A stretch of 64,000 bases of DNA from Rhea pennata (GCF_028389875.1 NC_084670.1:13549383-13613382); one strand, 5' to 3'; positions 1 to 13,897 are shown, counted from the stretch's first letter. Numbers and translations are program-made. The notes: generated by a model not told the origin, from the sequence alone.

Positions 1-2039
1 ATATTTTTACCATCAAATTCAATGGCACTGGAAAAGTATTTTGTCCAGTGTGTGTAGCTCTGACTTCTTCTGATCACAGGGTCCTCTTGAGCTTAGTTGT
101 ATGATGTGACCCTTTCAGAATCACAGTGCTACTGTTACAAGCATCAGTTATTTTGATGATGTCTCTAGCCCAGCTTTAGATTCTCTTGTTAGCCTTTGGT
201 CCTATTCAGTGACTGCTGTTTCAGTTCTGGGATTTGACATTTCATATTAGTAAGTGGTGTTTGTGAGACAGTGGGCATTTAGAGTAGGTGTGAGCTTGGC
301 TGAGCCTCACATTTGATGGAGATTTCGTCCGTGTACATAAATCAGCTTGGTTATTGCAAGACCTCGTGATGTGCTCATTTCTGAACAGTAACACAAGCCA
401 AAAAGATACATCAGTAAAGTGAATGACAGAAAGCAGATATCAACAGGAGTCTGAATGGAAACCAAATACTGATGAGAATGAAACCTTATCTCAGGATGCA
501 GCATTCCCTGCTGCCAACAGCATTCACAAACCAGAGAAGGGAGAAAAATATTTTATAAAAAGTATAAATATATAAAGTTGGGAGATTCTCTTAGCTAACT
601 ACCCCCCTACATGCAGCTGTTGCTGCAAAAACGAACAGCAGGAATAAAAACAAATACATGCTTATTCTTCAGGTATGACCAAGTGTTAGCCATGGGGCTC
701 CACTGAAATGAACATGCTCCATCTTGTGCAAATATGTATATTAATTATTTGGAGCTGCACCAGGAAAGCAAACCAGCTGAATGAGAGAAAAACAGAACAA
801 AGAAACTCTGAGGCTTCCCACTGCCTACAGCAATATGCAGTTAACAGATGAATCTTCTGCTCATTTCCATTCTGAATTAAATGCCATCTTCAATGCCATC
901 AATATCATCAATGTCATTGCAGTAACTGCTGCATGAGTTTGATGCAATAGCTGTTAATTAGACCATTTTGCTCTCCTTCAACAACAGCGTTAGAGTTCAG
1001 TTCCTAATGGAGTTCATCTTACTGTATTTTGATTTTGTTCAGATAAGTCTTTCTGAATTCTAAGTTCCTGTAAAGCAATAGAAAGTACAGCAAAGGTTAT
1101 GGAATACCCTTCATACTTTACCAGCTCTTCTGCTTCTCAACATTACCTATCAGCAGCATAAACAGCCAACTCAATAATGAAGACCACTGACATAAAAGAT
1201 AGTATCCTACAATCACACAGTGTAAGTGTTTTCATTCCTCTTCTCTCAGCGGTCAGCAAGATGAAAAAATGTCAGATCAAAGCAAGAGAGAGCAAACCAG
1301 TTACAACAATTCACTTTCAGAGTTTTAAACTATTCATTCTTGAAACACCATTACCTGTTCCACCCATCTTACACCAAGACAGTTGTCATGTGTACCTCTG
1401 ATATTTTTAGATTAGTCAAAATACATCTAATATTTTCTTTTCTCAGCCTATAGCTATATTTAGCATGTCAGCTCACTTTCTGGATTTAGAACCTTGCACT
1501 GGTATGTGAAACAGCAGTTAAGTTCTTAGTTCACATTGTAGAAGCTGAGGTTGCTACATCTTCAGTCTGGGCAGGAAACAGAGCACACCTACCTGTCCTG
1601 ATTGTAATTATTGAGTAGTGTTAGGATAAAGAATACACTTTTCTCTTATCTAGCTCTGTCTCATCTGCTGCTTTGTGCTTTCACAATCCCAACACAAGCA
1701 GAGGTGAGCTTCTCTGCTTCAACAAAATGGAAAAACTGAAGATAGCTTCCCGAAAACTTAGCTTCTCCAGTTCGTTGCAGGATCTAGCTGTGAAAAGGTT
1801 GCAAAGATTTCCTGATAACCCACCAAGGTTCTACTTCCTTTCTGAAACCTGTGGAGATGGCACTGGTTGCTCACCAGTTTCCCAAAATATAAACTGCCTA
1901 TAATTTTGGAAGAATGTAATGGGTTTTATTGGGCATTGCTTTTGTAATCCTGAATGCTACTGTGGGTGTATTTGTACTTCATTTCAAAAAAATATCCAAA
2001 GTTGAAGATCTAACTTGTCAACCAAGCAAAATTTTCATG

Positions 2040-2090
2040 TATGTGTGCAGATGTATGTATACATATATACATATTAGTATGTATGTAAAA
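2040..2090. repeat. TG/TA-rich microsatellite-like tract
   Basis: Imperfect alternation of ATGT, ATAC and TATG words over about 50 bases. It is low complexity with no coding potential. Confidence 0.5.
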
Positions 2091-5000
2091 TTGTTATACA
2101 ATCAGATCTTCCATTAAATTGCTACAGATTCCTGCCTCTGTTGGGTATATTTAGGAAGAAAGCACATTCCTGCCACAGTTCAGAAAGTAGCGAGATATGT
2201 AAATTTTTTTGTGTACGGAGAGGCAAGTTAGTAGGAACCTAACTTTCTGGAACTGGAAAATGCTGTGCTTCGTATTTAGTTGCAGTTTCTGCCTCTCAGT
2301 TTCTTAGTTTATTACAACCAGTAAGGCAAATAGAGGTAGATCACGTGCATCTAATCCAACAGCTTCTATGCAAGCAACTCCCCAATGACTCCAAATGACT
2401 TAAGAGAAATTTCTTATTGCTACTGATGATGAGTTTGAGTTTCTACGAGTGTGAAGCTTTACTTCCAAATATGCTGAGAGGCTTAAAAATATCCATGAAC
2501 AGAACTACTGATAATCGGTGTTGCTGAAATGTCAGAGAAGTAACTCAAAAGTATCGTGATGCAGTTTTCTTATCACTAAAGTTATCCCTGAAATGGAACA
2601 GAACTACAGAGGCTTTCATAATCTTTTTATAACATCATTATGGCATCATCTCTTTATAACACTAGATAGTCCTGGCTTCCAGGAATGGAACAGTAATGAA
2701 GCGAGCACATAGGGTACTTGGCAGTATCACACACTTGCAGTCCTGAAATTCTTCCTTGATTTTGAGGTTCAGTGGGAGTTCAGCCTGAGTAATTGTGAGG
2801 AAGATGAAGGAAAGTGAGCTTGAGGATTTAGACCTCTATTTATCTTTGGTTTGGAGCAATGACTATTTACAACTCCATTATTGTTTTAGTAAAGCTATAG
2901 AAGAATTTACTGAAAACTCTGTCTCCCTTGATTCTTAGTGTCTACATGATATTCCTTATGATAAATATTAATAATTTACAAGGACATGGATGAATGCATT
3001 TTTATAATTATCAAAAAAACCCATACTGCTTTAGTTTTTAAAATGAATTATTGTAGGAAACTAGCATTACATAAGGGAATTACATTAACTCATCAGAGTG
3101 AGTTCTTTTGCCTTTCAGTTCACCCTTGTTAAACTTTATTTAATGATTTTGTGTTTAACTTCTATGCACTTAGTGAAAACTCAGTATTCCTAGCTAGAGG
3201 ACTTGATTCCTAAATGTTTCAAAATGACATGTATTTATATTATATCAACATATATTTAGAACCTGTTACAAGGCCATAAATAAAATTAACTTGAGAGTAA
3301 AAGTAATGAATTTGCTAATGATTCTTCCGTTTGCAACATCCCTTCTGATGTGAGAAAGCATGTTTTTTAAAGTATTTTAACTTGTTTCTGCCCCTGTAGA
3401 TACCTCAGTTTACCATGTCACTGAAAGGCAAGGTTTGCCAAGAGCTAATGGCACTTACATACTGCTGACTTTCAGGGGAAATTAAATGCCCAGTCTCCTG
3501 TGTACTGCTGTATGGACTGTGCTTCCTCCAAGGAGTATATTTCCTTGGCCATGCAAGGGATATCTCCAGTCTTCTTCATAGCGGTGAAATGATGTTCTGA
3601 CTACACTTAATTACAGAACTGTGTGATAAATCACACAACATCTGCTTAGTTAGTTTCATCAGGTACCTCTCAAAATTTCGCTTGTACTTTGCTGATCCCT
3701 CAGTTGCCATAGGGACTAATTCCAGTTTCCCAAAACTATAACATTGAGACTGGTGTGGAGGTTACAGGTTACGGCTCTGAATGAGCTGGCAATGGAAGGA
3801 GCTTTGCCACATTTACCTGCAAGAAGCACCAAGCACATCTGGTTAAGCAGAGAACCAAAAACTAGGGATAGGAAAAATTTAAATAAGGATTGGTGTATAC
3901 TCGGAAGCACTAATGTTTGAGGACATTCTCTCAGTGCTATTTCAGCATAATGCAGGAAACCAGCTGATAAAATGTTTAAAGCATTACAGAAGGGGAGTCT
4001 GATATTTAATGTGGTTCGGATGCGTAAAGCAGTAAGCTGGGAAGGAACCCACAGTTGCCCACACAACACCTGGTTGGCCTCAGTGTATTTATGGATCTTG
4101 TATTTTGTTTGCCGAAGCCAAAGCTTATTCTAATACTGCTGGTGTATTTCTGCCTAATTCTTCCAAGACAGTGAGGAAAAGTAGTAAATCCTGTACCTTA
4201 TTGAGAATTGAAGAGGATTTTTCCCTTTCTCTTCATGACAACAGGCTTGACAACAAGCAGAGAAGACATTTCTTTGTATCAGCCCAGCAGTGATAACAGA
4301 GAACATAATGCAGGAAAACAGAACATTCCACAGTGTTCCTAAAGAACTCTTGCTTCAGAAAAATCATGTGAAAAGCTAAGCTTTGAGTAGAGCATTTCTT
4401 CGATTGAAGCCCCACCATACTCCACAAGGGCCAATGTGGAGGCCCTCAGACTTGTGGATTTTCACTCTTAACAAGCAGCAGGAGGCTCACAACAGCTCCA
4501 TGACTATCATCACTTCAGCTCCAAAATCTTTAACTGAATCCTAATCCACCCTGTGGCTGGGAAATTTTCTTGAATCTACAGCTCCCTGAGGACTCTGTTT
4601 TAGAGTCCCTGAAGAGTTACTAATGTATAAAACAAAGTTACACTATTTTAAAGGCAGTTCCACAAATAAAATCTCTCAGCACTAATGCATTCTATTTTAG
4701 AGTCTCCACCCAATCTCCTCAGCCTTACAAAGACTGGTTTGCTTCCATTACCAAAAATAGCATTGAAAGTGGGCACCCTTGACTAGTCTCTATCAAAAGT
4801 CAAAACTGAGATAGCATTGTGACTTTAGTATGCATCTCTGCTCAGAACAGTGTAACTCATGCAATACATTTATAACAAATTTTAAAATTTTCATCATAGT
4901 AGAGAGAAACTGCCATTCAATCCAGTGAAATGCATTTCAGTGTCAAAAGATGCCATTACACAGCACTGGCATCATTTTTCATCTTAAAGAGGATATTAAA

Positions 5001-6349
5001 TAAGCACAGCAAATTCATGCAGGTGAGCCTACTGTACGAAACGTAAAATAAAACCACACATTGTTCAGGATGAATTATTTTAATGCTTATATTTTTGAGT
5101 CAGTTGGCCAATAACTTTGCCAATTTTTAATATCTGCATTTAGGAATAAAATGGATCTATGCAACCCACATTCATATGTTTTAGTCTGTTTCAGCATTGC
5201 CACAATCAGCCCCCTGTGGTCTAGGAAGTATCTTCTGGTCGGGACCTGGTTCACATAATCTAGTGCTACCGAGACATAAAAAGAACCAACATCAGCTTGC
5301 AAAAAGGGCATTTCCTTTGTGAAATGTGAGGGATAGCCTTGCCTAATGATCACAATATTTATGAAAGTTCAATAGTAGTAGACTGGAAAAATGAAAGGTC
5401 AGTCCACATGCAAAGACTAAACAGCTGTGAGTGGAAGTGAAAGATCAGACAAAGATCCAGCTTGGATCTAGAGCTGCTTTTTCAAGGTAGCACAAGCTGT
5501 GGCTGCAAAGAACAGTTGACAGTTAACATCTTTACATAGAAATGTTTAAGTTTGGATTTAGGAATATACTTTAATCTGCATAACCTCTGCCTTCAAGGCT
5601 CTTGAGCTCCAAGAATGATGAGGCAGGGTTGTCATTGCCCTTTAAATCATCTCTTTGTTAAGAACTGGAAATGATACTTCCGTTACATTTGGTATGATCA
5701 GGAAGTAGACACTGCATACTATGCTTTTTCTGTGTGCCATCATCCAATTCCTTTACTATGTCCTGATTAGCTGGCTTGAAATTTCAGCAGCACATGGCAG
5801 CCTTTAGGCCCCAGAGCTTTATTTTCTGTTCGTGTGAGTGAAACTGTGCGGCTCAAACTTACTACTTTTATAAATACCTCTTTTGGCTTCTTGGCCTGCT
5901 GTGATGATGTCTAAGGCCATAAGGTATTATCCCTGGCATACCCCTTAAAGTGCGCTTCACTCTCTACTCTACCTGTATTTGTTGCATATACTCTTCCCCC
6001 CCCCAACTCTAATCTTTTTCTCTCTCACCTTCGAATATGGGAAGCTGCAAATGGGGTACTCTTTTCTGCATGTTAGTTAATAATATCCTGATTGTGAAAC
6101 TGGAACTTACAGTACTGCATTTCTAAGTAATCACAAAGACATGCTATAATAATGTAAGTACAGATAAGTAGCTGTGCTAGCAATCACCCTGTGCTATGCT
6201 GAAGCACTTGTCCAGCAGACTCACCATTAAGCAGTTACGTCATGGAGCTCTACATGGATTGGGAGAAGTGCATGGTGGAGTAGAGGGTAGGAAAGAGCAG
6301 CAGCCAGGGAGGACCAAGCCTAGCAGCTCCATGACTGGGCAAGGGCCTG

Positions 6350-6427
6350 TTTTTTTTTTTTTTTTTTTTTTTGTTTTTTTTGTTTGTTTTGTTTGTTTTT
6401 TTGTTTTTTTGTTTTTTTTAAAAAAAA
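6350..6427. repeat. T-rich tract with TTTG interruptions ending in A8
   Basis: A run of 23 T residues is followed by T-blocks separated by single G residues, then T7 directly followed by A8. The T-to-A switch is self-complementary. The tract inflates a minus-strand open frame across this region through a lysine-rich stretch, which I do not consider a gene. The tail of a fixed retroposon is possible, but no adjacent element body or target-site duplication is visible. Confidence 0.75.
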
Positions 6428-9400
6428 GAGATAGAAAATAAGAAAAAATAAAAAACAGGAGTGCAGGCCACCCTGTTGACAAGATGAAGATGAGAGTGAG
6501 GGGATTTGAGACAGGTTTGTATGTTAGGTGCTGGTTGTGGATATAATGTTTTGAGGCAATCAGTGTTGGAGATACAGGAAATTTGAAAGGAATGCAGTGA
6601 CAAAGGGTTCCTAGCTGTTTCTGGTTCAGCTCTGTGTGACTTCTAGTTGGTCCTTTTGCCTTTGCTAGCTGGAAAAGTGATGTAGGACTGGGCAAGGCAA
6701 CCACTTCTTTGTGGCTCCTGCAGAAGCTGAGAAAAGGAAACTGAAAACCAGAGTTGGGCCATAACTGGTCTAGCACATATACTAATGGAGGCTGATCAAG
6801 TTTCTCATTAAATGAGCCTGTGTATAGGGCATCTTCACCTCTTGGAGAGGAGGGAGGAGAAAATATTTTTTCCAGTGACCTGTTAGTCTCAAATATGTCT
6901 CATCAGTTTTTGATAACTGCTGATGGTACTTCAGGAGAGACTTTAAGGTTTCGTAACTTATGGTAGCTAGAAATGTGCAGAATCAGAGAGTCAAATAATC
7001 TTCCAAACCAACATTTGTATGAGGTTATGGTTCACCTACCAGCTGAGATGGGAGGTGTGCCTATCTCAGCAATCCTCAAATAATGCTGAGAAATAAGAAT
7101 TTGTGGTTTTGACAAGTCAAGAAGGTTCAGATTTCCAAAAGAGGCTTCTAATTTTCAGTACCCAACTTTAGGCTTTGTGGACTAGAGTCTCGAAAGTACA
7201 GCTCTAAGCTGGAGTTGACCGAGTGACATTTCTAATCGTCACTCCACCAGTATCTTCTGTAAATGGGGATGAAGTCACATGGGTTTTGTGAGGATAGGTT
7301 AATGTGTAGGCAATGCTTTGAAGATTAGCAGTGTTTAGAATAAAATTATTTGAGGAACCTAAGACAACTGACAAAATCAGTAGTTTCTTTAGTTAAAACA
7401 ACTGAATCAGCTCCTCTAACAAGACTGGCAGACAATTCCTTCTCTCCTCCCTTGGAAAGAAGACCTCACAGTGTCCATACTTGCTCACTAGCAGGATATC
7501 AACCTTTATATACAGTATCTCCAAATTTGGTGACTGACCAAATATTAAGCAGCTATTACATTCCTTTATACTAATGCTGCATGCCCATTTCTCTCACTTG
7601 TCTGGTAAGCTGTCATTCTTCTTTAGTATTTGTAAATTCTTGAAGCACAGTCTATAGTGGTTCAATGTAGCAAAGCACTAATCAGATGGAGCTGATACGC
7701 AGATGGACGTGAGCTCCTCTGCACAGGCGCTAAGCTGGACAGATGTGAGCCAGCTTTATCTGAGAAGGCCTTAGTCTCAGTGATGCAGTGCTGTGCCTGA
7801 GTTCATGTGCCAGTATAGACCTGCTTTCAGATTCCAAGCTCCACACTTTCCTAGACCAATACTACTTAGGAACAGAGCGGCTCTCATTTATCAACAGATA
7901 GAAACTGAAACCACCAAAATAGAGTAACCGTTGCTGGAGAGTGATTCAAGGTTGTGACAGAGATGAAGCAGTAGGAGACTGAGCAGAGGAAGCTCATACA
8001 ATGAACAAGAACAGCTTGTGTCACATTACCACCTGTTCCTCTGACATCTGAATTTATGGTCTAAACCATAAATGGCCTAAGGCCTCATTTATTTGAACTT
8101 GAGACAGAAACAACACATGCCGTACAGAGCTTACCATCACATTTCAAGTACTGATCACAAGAAAAACTGAACAAGCCTTACAGAATTTGGAGGCTTTTGA
8201 TAACAACTGAAACATAAGGTACTTACCATACAACCAAATCTATTTTAGGGAAAGTAGACATCAAAATAATCTTTTCTAAGCTGAAATAAATCACAAACAA
8301 AAAATTACAAAATAAAACAATTAGATAAATATGACTGTTTGATTAGATTGCTTTAGGTTCTGGAGAAATCCATCAGAACAAAATCCAACTGCAATTTCCA
8401 CAAAAGAAAAAAAAATCAGAAGGCTCTAAAAGTACTGTGGCAAAATTCAAGTCAGCACATTCCTGGCACTGTACTTTTCTGGAGAGAATAGGTATGTGAT
8501 CATAATCTTGAATAAAATATTTACAATGACCAGGAAAAGTACAGGTTTTTTTTCAAAGTTCTATCATCCATATGAAAAGCATGGGACAGGTGGTAGTAAC
8601 AAAAGGCTAGGGAACGTGATAACAAGTATTAATAGGAGTTCAAAGAAAGGAAGGTACAGGAAGTGTTAGATCCAGCTCTACAGCTGAGTTGGACTTGGTC
8701 CTCTGCCCTGACGTGTAAGAAAGAAAAATTAATATAGATCAATGTGGAATTGCACCAATCCAGGATTTGAGGATGCCAGTAAACAAGATATCCAAGATAT
8801 CTGTCCTGCATGAAACACAGAAGATTTGCTTTCTGTATTTGTTTAAGAGTGGCAAATATCAATAATCTGGAAGAAATGTTTCAACAAGGACATCACACAT
8901 CCACAATCAGTTCATCTTTTCTAGCAGCAGATTTGAAGCATTCAGGTAGATACCTGTTACACTGAAGAAACTCTCCAACTGTTTCTGGCTGGTTCCTATA
9001 ACCTTCACTAATCCTGACTAGAAGAGTTGCCTGGGAGGGTTTGCAAAATCAGGTCTGGAAGCAGGAAGTCATTCTGTGTAGGTCCACATTCCATGTTTAG
9101 TTGTAATTATTTAAGCAAGTTACATAAAAGTGGTGACTATCTCCATACCTTTAAATGACTGCACCCTGCGTTCATGCTCTCTGGTATCTGCTAGTAGAAA
9201 TCTGTCATAATCTGAATCTGTGAATGGCTAAAGCCAAGACTGGCTTGTAACAGGCAGCTCACTTGAATGCAGAGAGCCTCATTCAATTTCTGTTGACTTC
9301 CCTAGGAAATGAGAGTGCTCAGGACCTCTCAGCAGTACGCCCAAGTCCCCAGGACTATTCTCCTTCATTTGGATAACTATATTTGAAGTGTGCTGGGTAA

Positions 9401-10072
9401 ATGTGAGAGATTTATGCATAACAGAGACCACTACGTAATTTCAGGCTAACTGCTCTGTGAATTAAATGTATTGTCTACTTTGTCTTTGAAGGCTGAAATA
9501 TGAAACATTACATTATTAGGGAGCATAGACTGTAAGAAATACTATTATTTAACCAAACAAAAGTACAAGGTACCCAAGCATAGTATTGCTGAGCTATCAC
9601 AGGGGTCATTGGCAGCTTTCTCACATTGTACATTATTGATTTATTGCTCTGATTTTGCATATATACTTATATACTGATATACTATATGATTGTAAGGATG
9701 ATTTCTAAAAACTTGTACCTGAGAATACTAACTACTACCAAAATCAAATATATATAACTTGACCACTGAAGGACTTTAGTTGATTTTGTGACTGTGCCTT
9801 TTCAGTTCGATGATAATGGATTCCCTTGTCGCTACAGTTGTTTTTCAGCCTGTCATCATAAGTGATGTTTGTGTTTGTGTTAGTAATAGCACGAGAGTTC
9901 TCTATTGACTCTCTAATAATACATAATGAACTGCAAACCAATCCATAATGAGCACTTATCCTTTCACTCTTCCACTTTTTTTCTCTAATGCTTCATATCT
10001 GTTATTTACTAGGTGATTTTTTAAAAAGTTAAGAATTTCTGCTCCATTTAACACTTTGGCTTCCTATTTCTG

Positions 10073-10124
10073 TTTTTTTTTTTTTTTTTTTTTTTTTGGT
10101 TTTGTTTTGTTTTGTTTTGTTTTC
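10073..10124. repeat. Poly(T) followed by (GTTTT)n
   Basis: About 25 T residues, GG, then five GTTTT pentamers. This is a simple repeat that is likely length-polymorphic. Confidence 0.8.
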
Positions 10125-10248
10125 CTCTGCAAAGGAAGAGGAAGAGGTGCATACTGAAAGTTGAAATATTCTGAAATGTAGCAAAAAATTGAACTGAAAT
10201 CACTTACATTGTAGCAAAAGTACCCCCCTCCTCCAATATGCAATAAAG

Positions 10249-10316
10249 TGTATCTAATCTCTTATCTCTCTAGTTACTGTATCTAATCTCTGTATCTAAT
10301 CTACTGTATCTCATCT
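10249..10316. repeat. Short imperfect tandem repeat (TGTATCTAATCT)
   Basis: The 12-mer TGTATCTAATCT occurs at 10,249, 10,278 and 10,291, with a one-base variant at 10,305. The copies are spaced irregularly at about 13-29 bases. This looks like a local slippage duplication. Confidence 0.7.
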
Positions 10317-11174
10317 CTAAAATCTGTGGTTACTGTAGTTGTAGTACATGTTTTTGTAGTAATTATGTTCTCAGTTGCTTTAATACATAGTTAAATATTT
10401 GCTCTGTAGATAGAGATTATGTCTTCCTTCTTTTGTCATGGTAATGAATGGAACACAAAAAGGCCATGAAAAACAGTTTCTAGTCACCCCTTTTGGCTTC
10501 CACTTGTGGTACTATGTACTCTCTTCCCATGAACACCTGGACTAATTTCTGATCATCAAATTTTCTGATTTCAGATGTGGAATTTTGACTATTGGCATGT
10601 GTAAGCCATTAGTATGTTGTATATTCCATGAGATTTCTTGTCTAACTTTCCTGAAGAAAGTGATTAGATGAAGCACTGTATTTCACATGTGGTCTTAAAG
10701 CTGAGGAGTTTTTTCTGTTGAGCTAGAAAGATTGTTTCTGAAATATCCAATACCTTTATTTATGCTTCCTAGATTAGGAAGAAAACTAAGAATGGAAAAG
10801 AACAAAACAGCAGATTCAGCAGATCTTATCTCACTATTTTCCCCCTTCTGTTTTCATTTGTACTTCTATTTCCATGCGATATTTCATACTTTTATACATC
10901 TATCACTGTTTGCTTCTGTCAGAAGTTCAAAGGCAGCCTGCTTTCATCAAGGAGAGATGGTATTGACTGATCCATAATACTGTTTCTACTTTTTTTGACC
11001 AATCCTTGATGCATATTTCCAGTTTTGAAAAGCATTTCATGAATCACTGGGCAGTTTGAAAAATCTATAGCGTAAGCTCATTACTGTGCTGGCTGCTGAA
11101 TGTTTTCCATTGGTTGTGTTTGCAATGCAAAAATGTTGATTTTACCAGCCCTTTCTGTCAGGAAAAAGAGGATC

Positions 11175-11220
11175 ATACATACATAAATAATATATATACA
11201 TATATACATAAATAATAAAA
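11175..11220. repeat. TA/CATA-rich microsatellite
   Basis: CATACATA and ATATATAC words alternate with AATAATA over about 46 bases. It is low complexity. Confidence 0.6.
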
Positions 11221-13126
11221 GAACATGTGGAGTTGATACCAGCATGATGTATTTCATTCCCCATACACCTTTGCCTCCTTCTCCATTAATCTGTGCAAAC
11301 TTTCATTGTATTGCAGCCTCCTTAGCACCTTTAGTCTCATTTTTCTAACCAGTCTTTCAAAAAATGCTCACTTCTCTCCTCCCTGAAATGTGGCACTCCC
11401 AACTATCCTCCAAAATGTCACTGGCTTAAGGCCCAGGACAGGCAATATTCTGTTCTAAGCTAGTGATCATCATTTAAGCTCCTATCTTACGAGGCTGCAA
11501 AGCTAAAAGTGGGACCTTTATGCTTGCGAGTGAGCTCCTTGCCCCAGCAAGCAAAGAGGGATAAAAGATGTATAGGAGTTAATTTCACTGGGGCCAGGAC
11601 TTTACTCTGGAGGAGGAAGATCCAAGGCTTCACAGAGCACAGAAATGTAATGGAAATGATTATATGATACAACTTTAAAAGGGAGTCATTTTTAGATGAA
11701 TTTTATATTTTTAAGAAATATCTTCTCGTGCTTAGTCACATATAGAGCCTTAGTAACTGAGATTCTTCATTTCAAAGGCAAAAGGATATCAAAGTGGTCC
11801 TAATACAATTAACCTCCCCCCTCCAGTCTATTTTAAGCACTTCTACCACCAATATTTTTCTGAATAACATCTTCGTATACACATTGCATGATGGCAATGT
11901 ATTAAAATGCTTTCAGCCCTCCTGCAGAGTAACACACAGAATTCACCCAGAGTTTAACTACTAGTATCACACCAGCTCGCTCTCTTTTTTGTAAAGGGTG
12001 GTAGGTAAGCAAAAACTTCATTTTCTTACTTTCTTTCAAAATGCACAGCTCTAAATCAGGAGGGAGGAACTGCCGCGGCCAAAGCAGTATTTGCTGGAGT
12101 CACAGAGGAATTAGCTGGTGTGTTCAGGGAAAGTGTCATGGCAAATGATGTAAGGGCATCAATGGGAATGTGAGCCATTGCCTCCATCCTAGCTTGCATT
12201 GAATGTTTTGGTTGCCATTTGCTGAGATACTGGCATAGATGAAGAGTGAGAGGCTCTTCATGCAAGTGCTCATTCCAAGCCAATGATAATGTGGAAAATA
12301 TGTTCATAATTGTTCATAAGATACAGATCATGCTATGCTGTTACTTTATTAACTTCTTGAGAAATCACCCTTGAATAGTTTCTTTGAAAGGATATTTTAT
12401 ATCTATACATGGAAATCTTTGAAAGACAAGCTGGGTAAAAATGCATTACAAAAGGATAGTTATTTTCTTCATTCAGGCAGCTCAGGAAAAGATGCCGTTT
12501 GAGCAGTTTTATTTAAGAATCAATGAAAGAATTCTGTCACTCCAAATCTGGTGTCAGTTTTGAGAAGTTTGTTTCTATCTGCATCACTACTTTTTACATG
12601 GATTTCTCAGTCTACATGAATTTTTGTTTTATATCATTTGTGTTCTCCTGAAGATGCCACAAGCAGATTATTATCTCAGTGTGACTCTTGTCAGCCTGTA
12701 GCTGCCAGAAAGGTGCTAGTGAAGAGAGTAAATTGGGAGAGAGGACAATCCCTGTCCCCTACTAAGCAGAAGGAAATCTCTCTTTAGTCAGGCTTTACTC
12801 AAAAATTTAGCCACAGTTCTGCCACTTTTTCTGCTGGGCTACCAAGAACACCTGTACGTGTTGCAATCTGTTTTTACTTCTAAGCTCTGTAGGAAGAGAA
12901 ATACCTGAACAATAATGCATGTAGGGCTGTGGAGAGTAGTACCAGTCTTTGTCTATGCTTTGCAGCTTTTTTGCAGCTTCAGATTGAGTGTCAAGAACAT
13001 GGAGCAACATATCAGCCAAAAATGGCAAACAAAACTGTTAATGGTGTGCCTGCAATGCTTTGCGTATACAGGATTATGGCAGAATTTTAAACAGTTAGAA
13101 ATCCAGTTAAGTATTCTTGGCATTAT

Positions 13127-13140
13127 GGGGGGGGGTGGGG
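13127..13140. repeat. G-run (G9 T G4)
   Basis: Nine G residues, one T, then four G residues. Similar G-runs occur in the intron of the gene downstream. Confidence 0.7.
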
Positions 13141-13760
13141 AGAAGTTGAAGCAGGAAGCCTAATCAACTTCAAGATGTTCTTTTTTGACTTGTTTCCTCA
13201 TAAATGCTTATGAGCTCAGCCTATGTTCTTCTATGCCTTGCAAATCTAACTATTCTGTATACAGATGCATTCCTACATATACATGTAGACTCAAATATAC
13301 ACAGTTAAAATACACACCTCAATACACACCTCCAGATAGTTAGAACTATTAATTTATAGGAGCTTAAAATTAAATTAAATAGCTGGGCTGTTTTCAAGAT
13401 GAGTTCTGAAGTTCCCATGCTTACACATTAAAAAAACTCCATAGGATTTACATTACATGTTTTTGTTTCATTGTGCATTTGACTGCCAAGTATAGTGTCT
13501 ATGATCATCATAGCAATCTAATTAAATATCTAAGAAGCAGAGCTGGACGTTATTCAAGTCAAGCTCAGCATTAAATTAGAAAATTTAGTTCATCTCCTTT
13601 ATCAGTAGATTTTTGAACCACGCTATTCTACCAGAACCCATAAGCTTAATGAATTTGGTCAGACATACTGTGTAACAGTTGTCTGAGATACAGCTGAGAG
13701 CCTAAATCATGAAAAATGATGCTTCAGTGTGGCATGGCAAAATATATTAGAAAGGCTTAG

Positions 13761-13897
13761 AGATCACAGAACTGGTAAGGCTGGAAGGGACCTCTGGAGA
13801 TCATCTAGTCCAACCTCCCAAAGATTTCCTGGTGGTAGTTCCACTGGGGCTTGAACCCAGGACCTTCAGCATGTAAAGCAGATGTGATAACCACTTA
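13761..13897 (-). mobile_element. tRNA-Val(UAC)/CR1 chimeric retroposon, 5'-truncated
   Basis: Read on the minus strand, bases 13,897 to 13,833 match tRNA-Val with anticodon TAC (plus-strand 13,873-13,875). The D-loop part AGTGGTTATCAC, the T-arm B box GGTTCAAGCCC (13,847-13,857) and the 3' acceptor strand are all recognisable. Against the vertebrate tRNA-Val(UAC) sequence as I remember it, about five substitutions are seen, three of them at CpG sites. The acceptor strand is followed by the discriminator A and CCA, which nuclear tRNA genes do not encode, so the source was probably a processed tRNA. The remainder (13,832-13,761) resembles the CR1 LINE 3' end, with GGTTGGACTAGATGATCT and TTCTGTGAT near the terminus. 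The first dozen tRNA bases and the 5' acceptor strand are missing, so it cannot be a working tRNA gene. It may be a SINE copy or a one-off template switch made by the CR1 reverse transcriptase. Confidence 0.8.

Larger units (their letters stand above)
1..13760. other. Intergenic DNA upstream of ST6GALNAC5
   Basis: AT-rich DNA with no recognisable exon, RNA gene or autonomous mobile element. Open frames here are short, lack homology that I recognise and have no splice context. What can be named is listed separately: T-rich tracts near 6.35 kb and 10.07 kb, a short tandem repeat near 10.25 kb, a TA-rich microsatellite near 11.18 kb and a G-run near 13.13 kb. In human, the gene upstream of ST6GALNAC5 is its paralogue ST6GALNAC3. 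If synteny is kept, this stretch is the gap between the two, but nothing in the sequence proves it. Confidence 0.6.

Noticed and set aside
6240..6776. Minus-strand frame of 178 codons
   Set aside because: It runs through a T-rich tract that gives a poly-lysine stretch, has no homology that I recognise, and has no splice or polyadenylation context.
12056..12307. Minus-strand frame of 83 codons ending in an Ala/Pro/Thr-rich tail
   Set aside because: The composition looks protein-like, but there is no recognised family, no flanking gene structure and no retroposon context. A chance frame is more likely.
13833..13897. A functional tRNA-Val gene
   Set aside because: The 5' acceptor strand and the first dozen bases are missing, CCA is encoded in the DNA, and the sequence runs into a CR1 tail.
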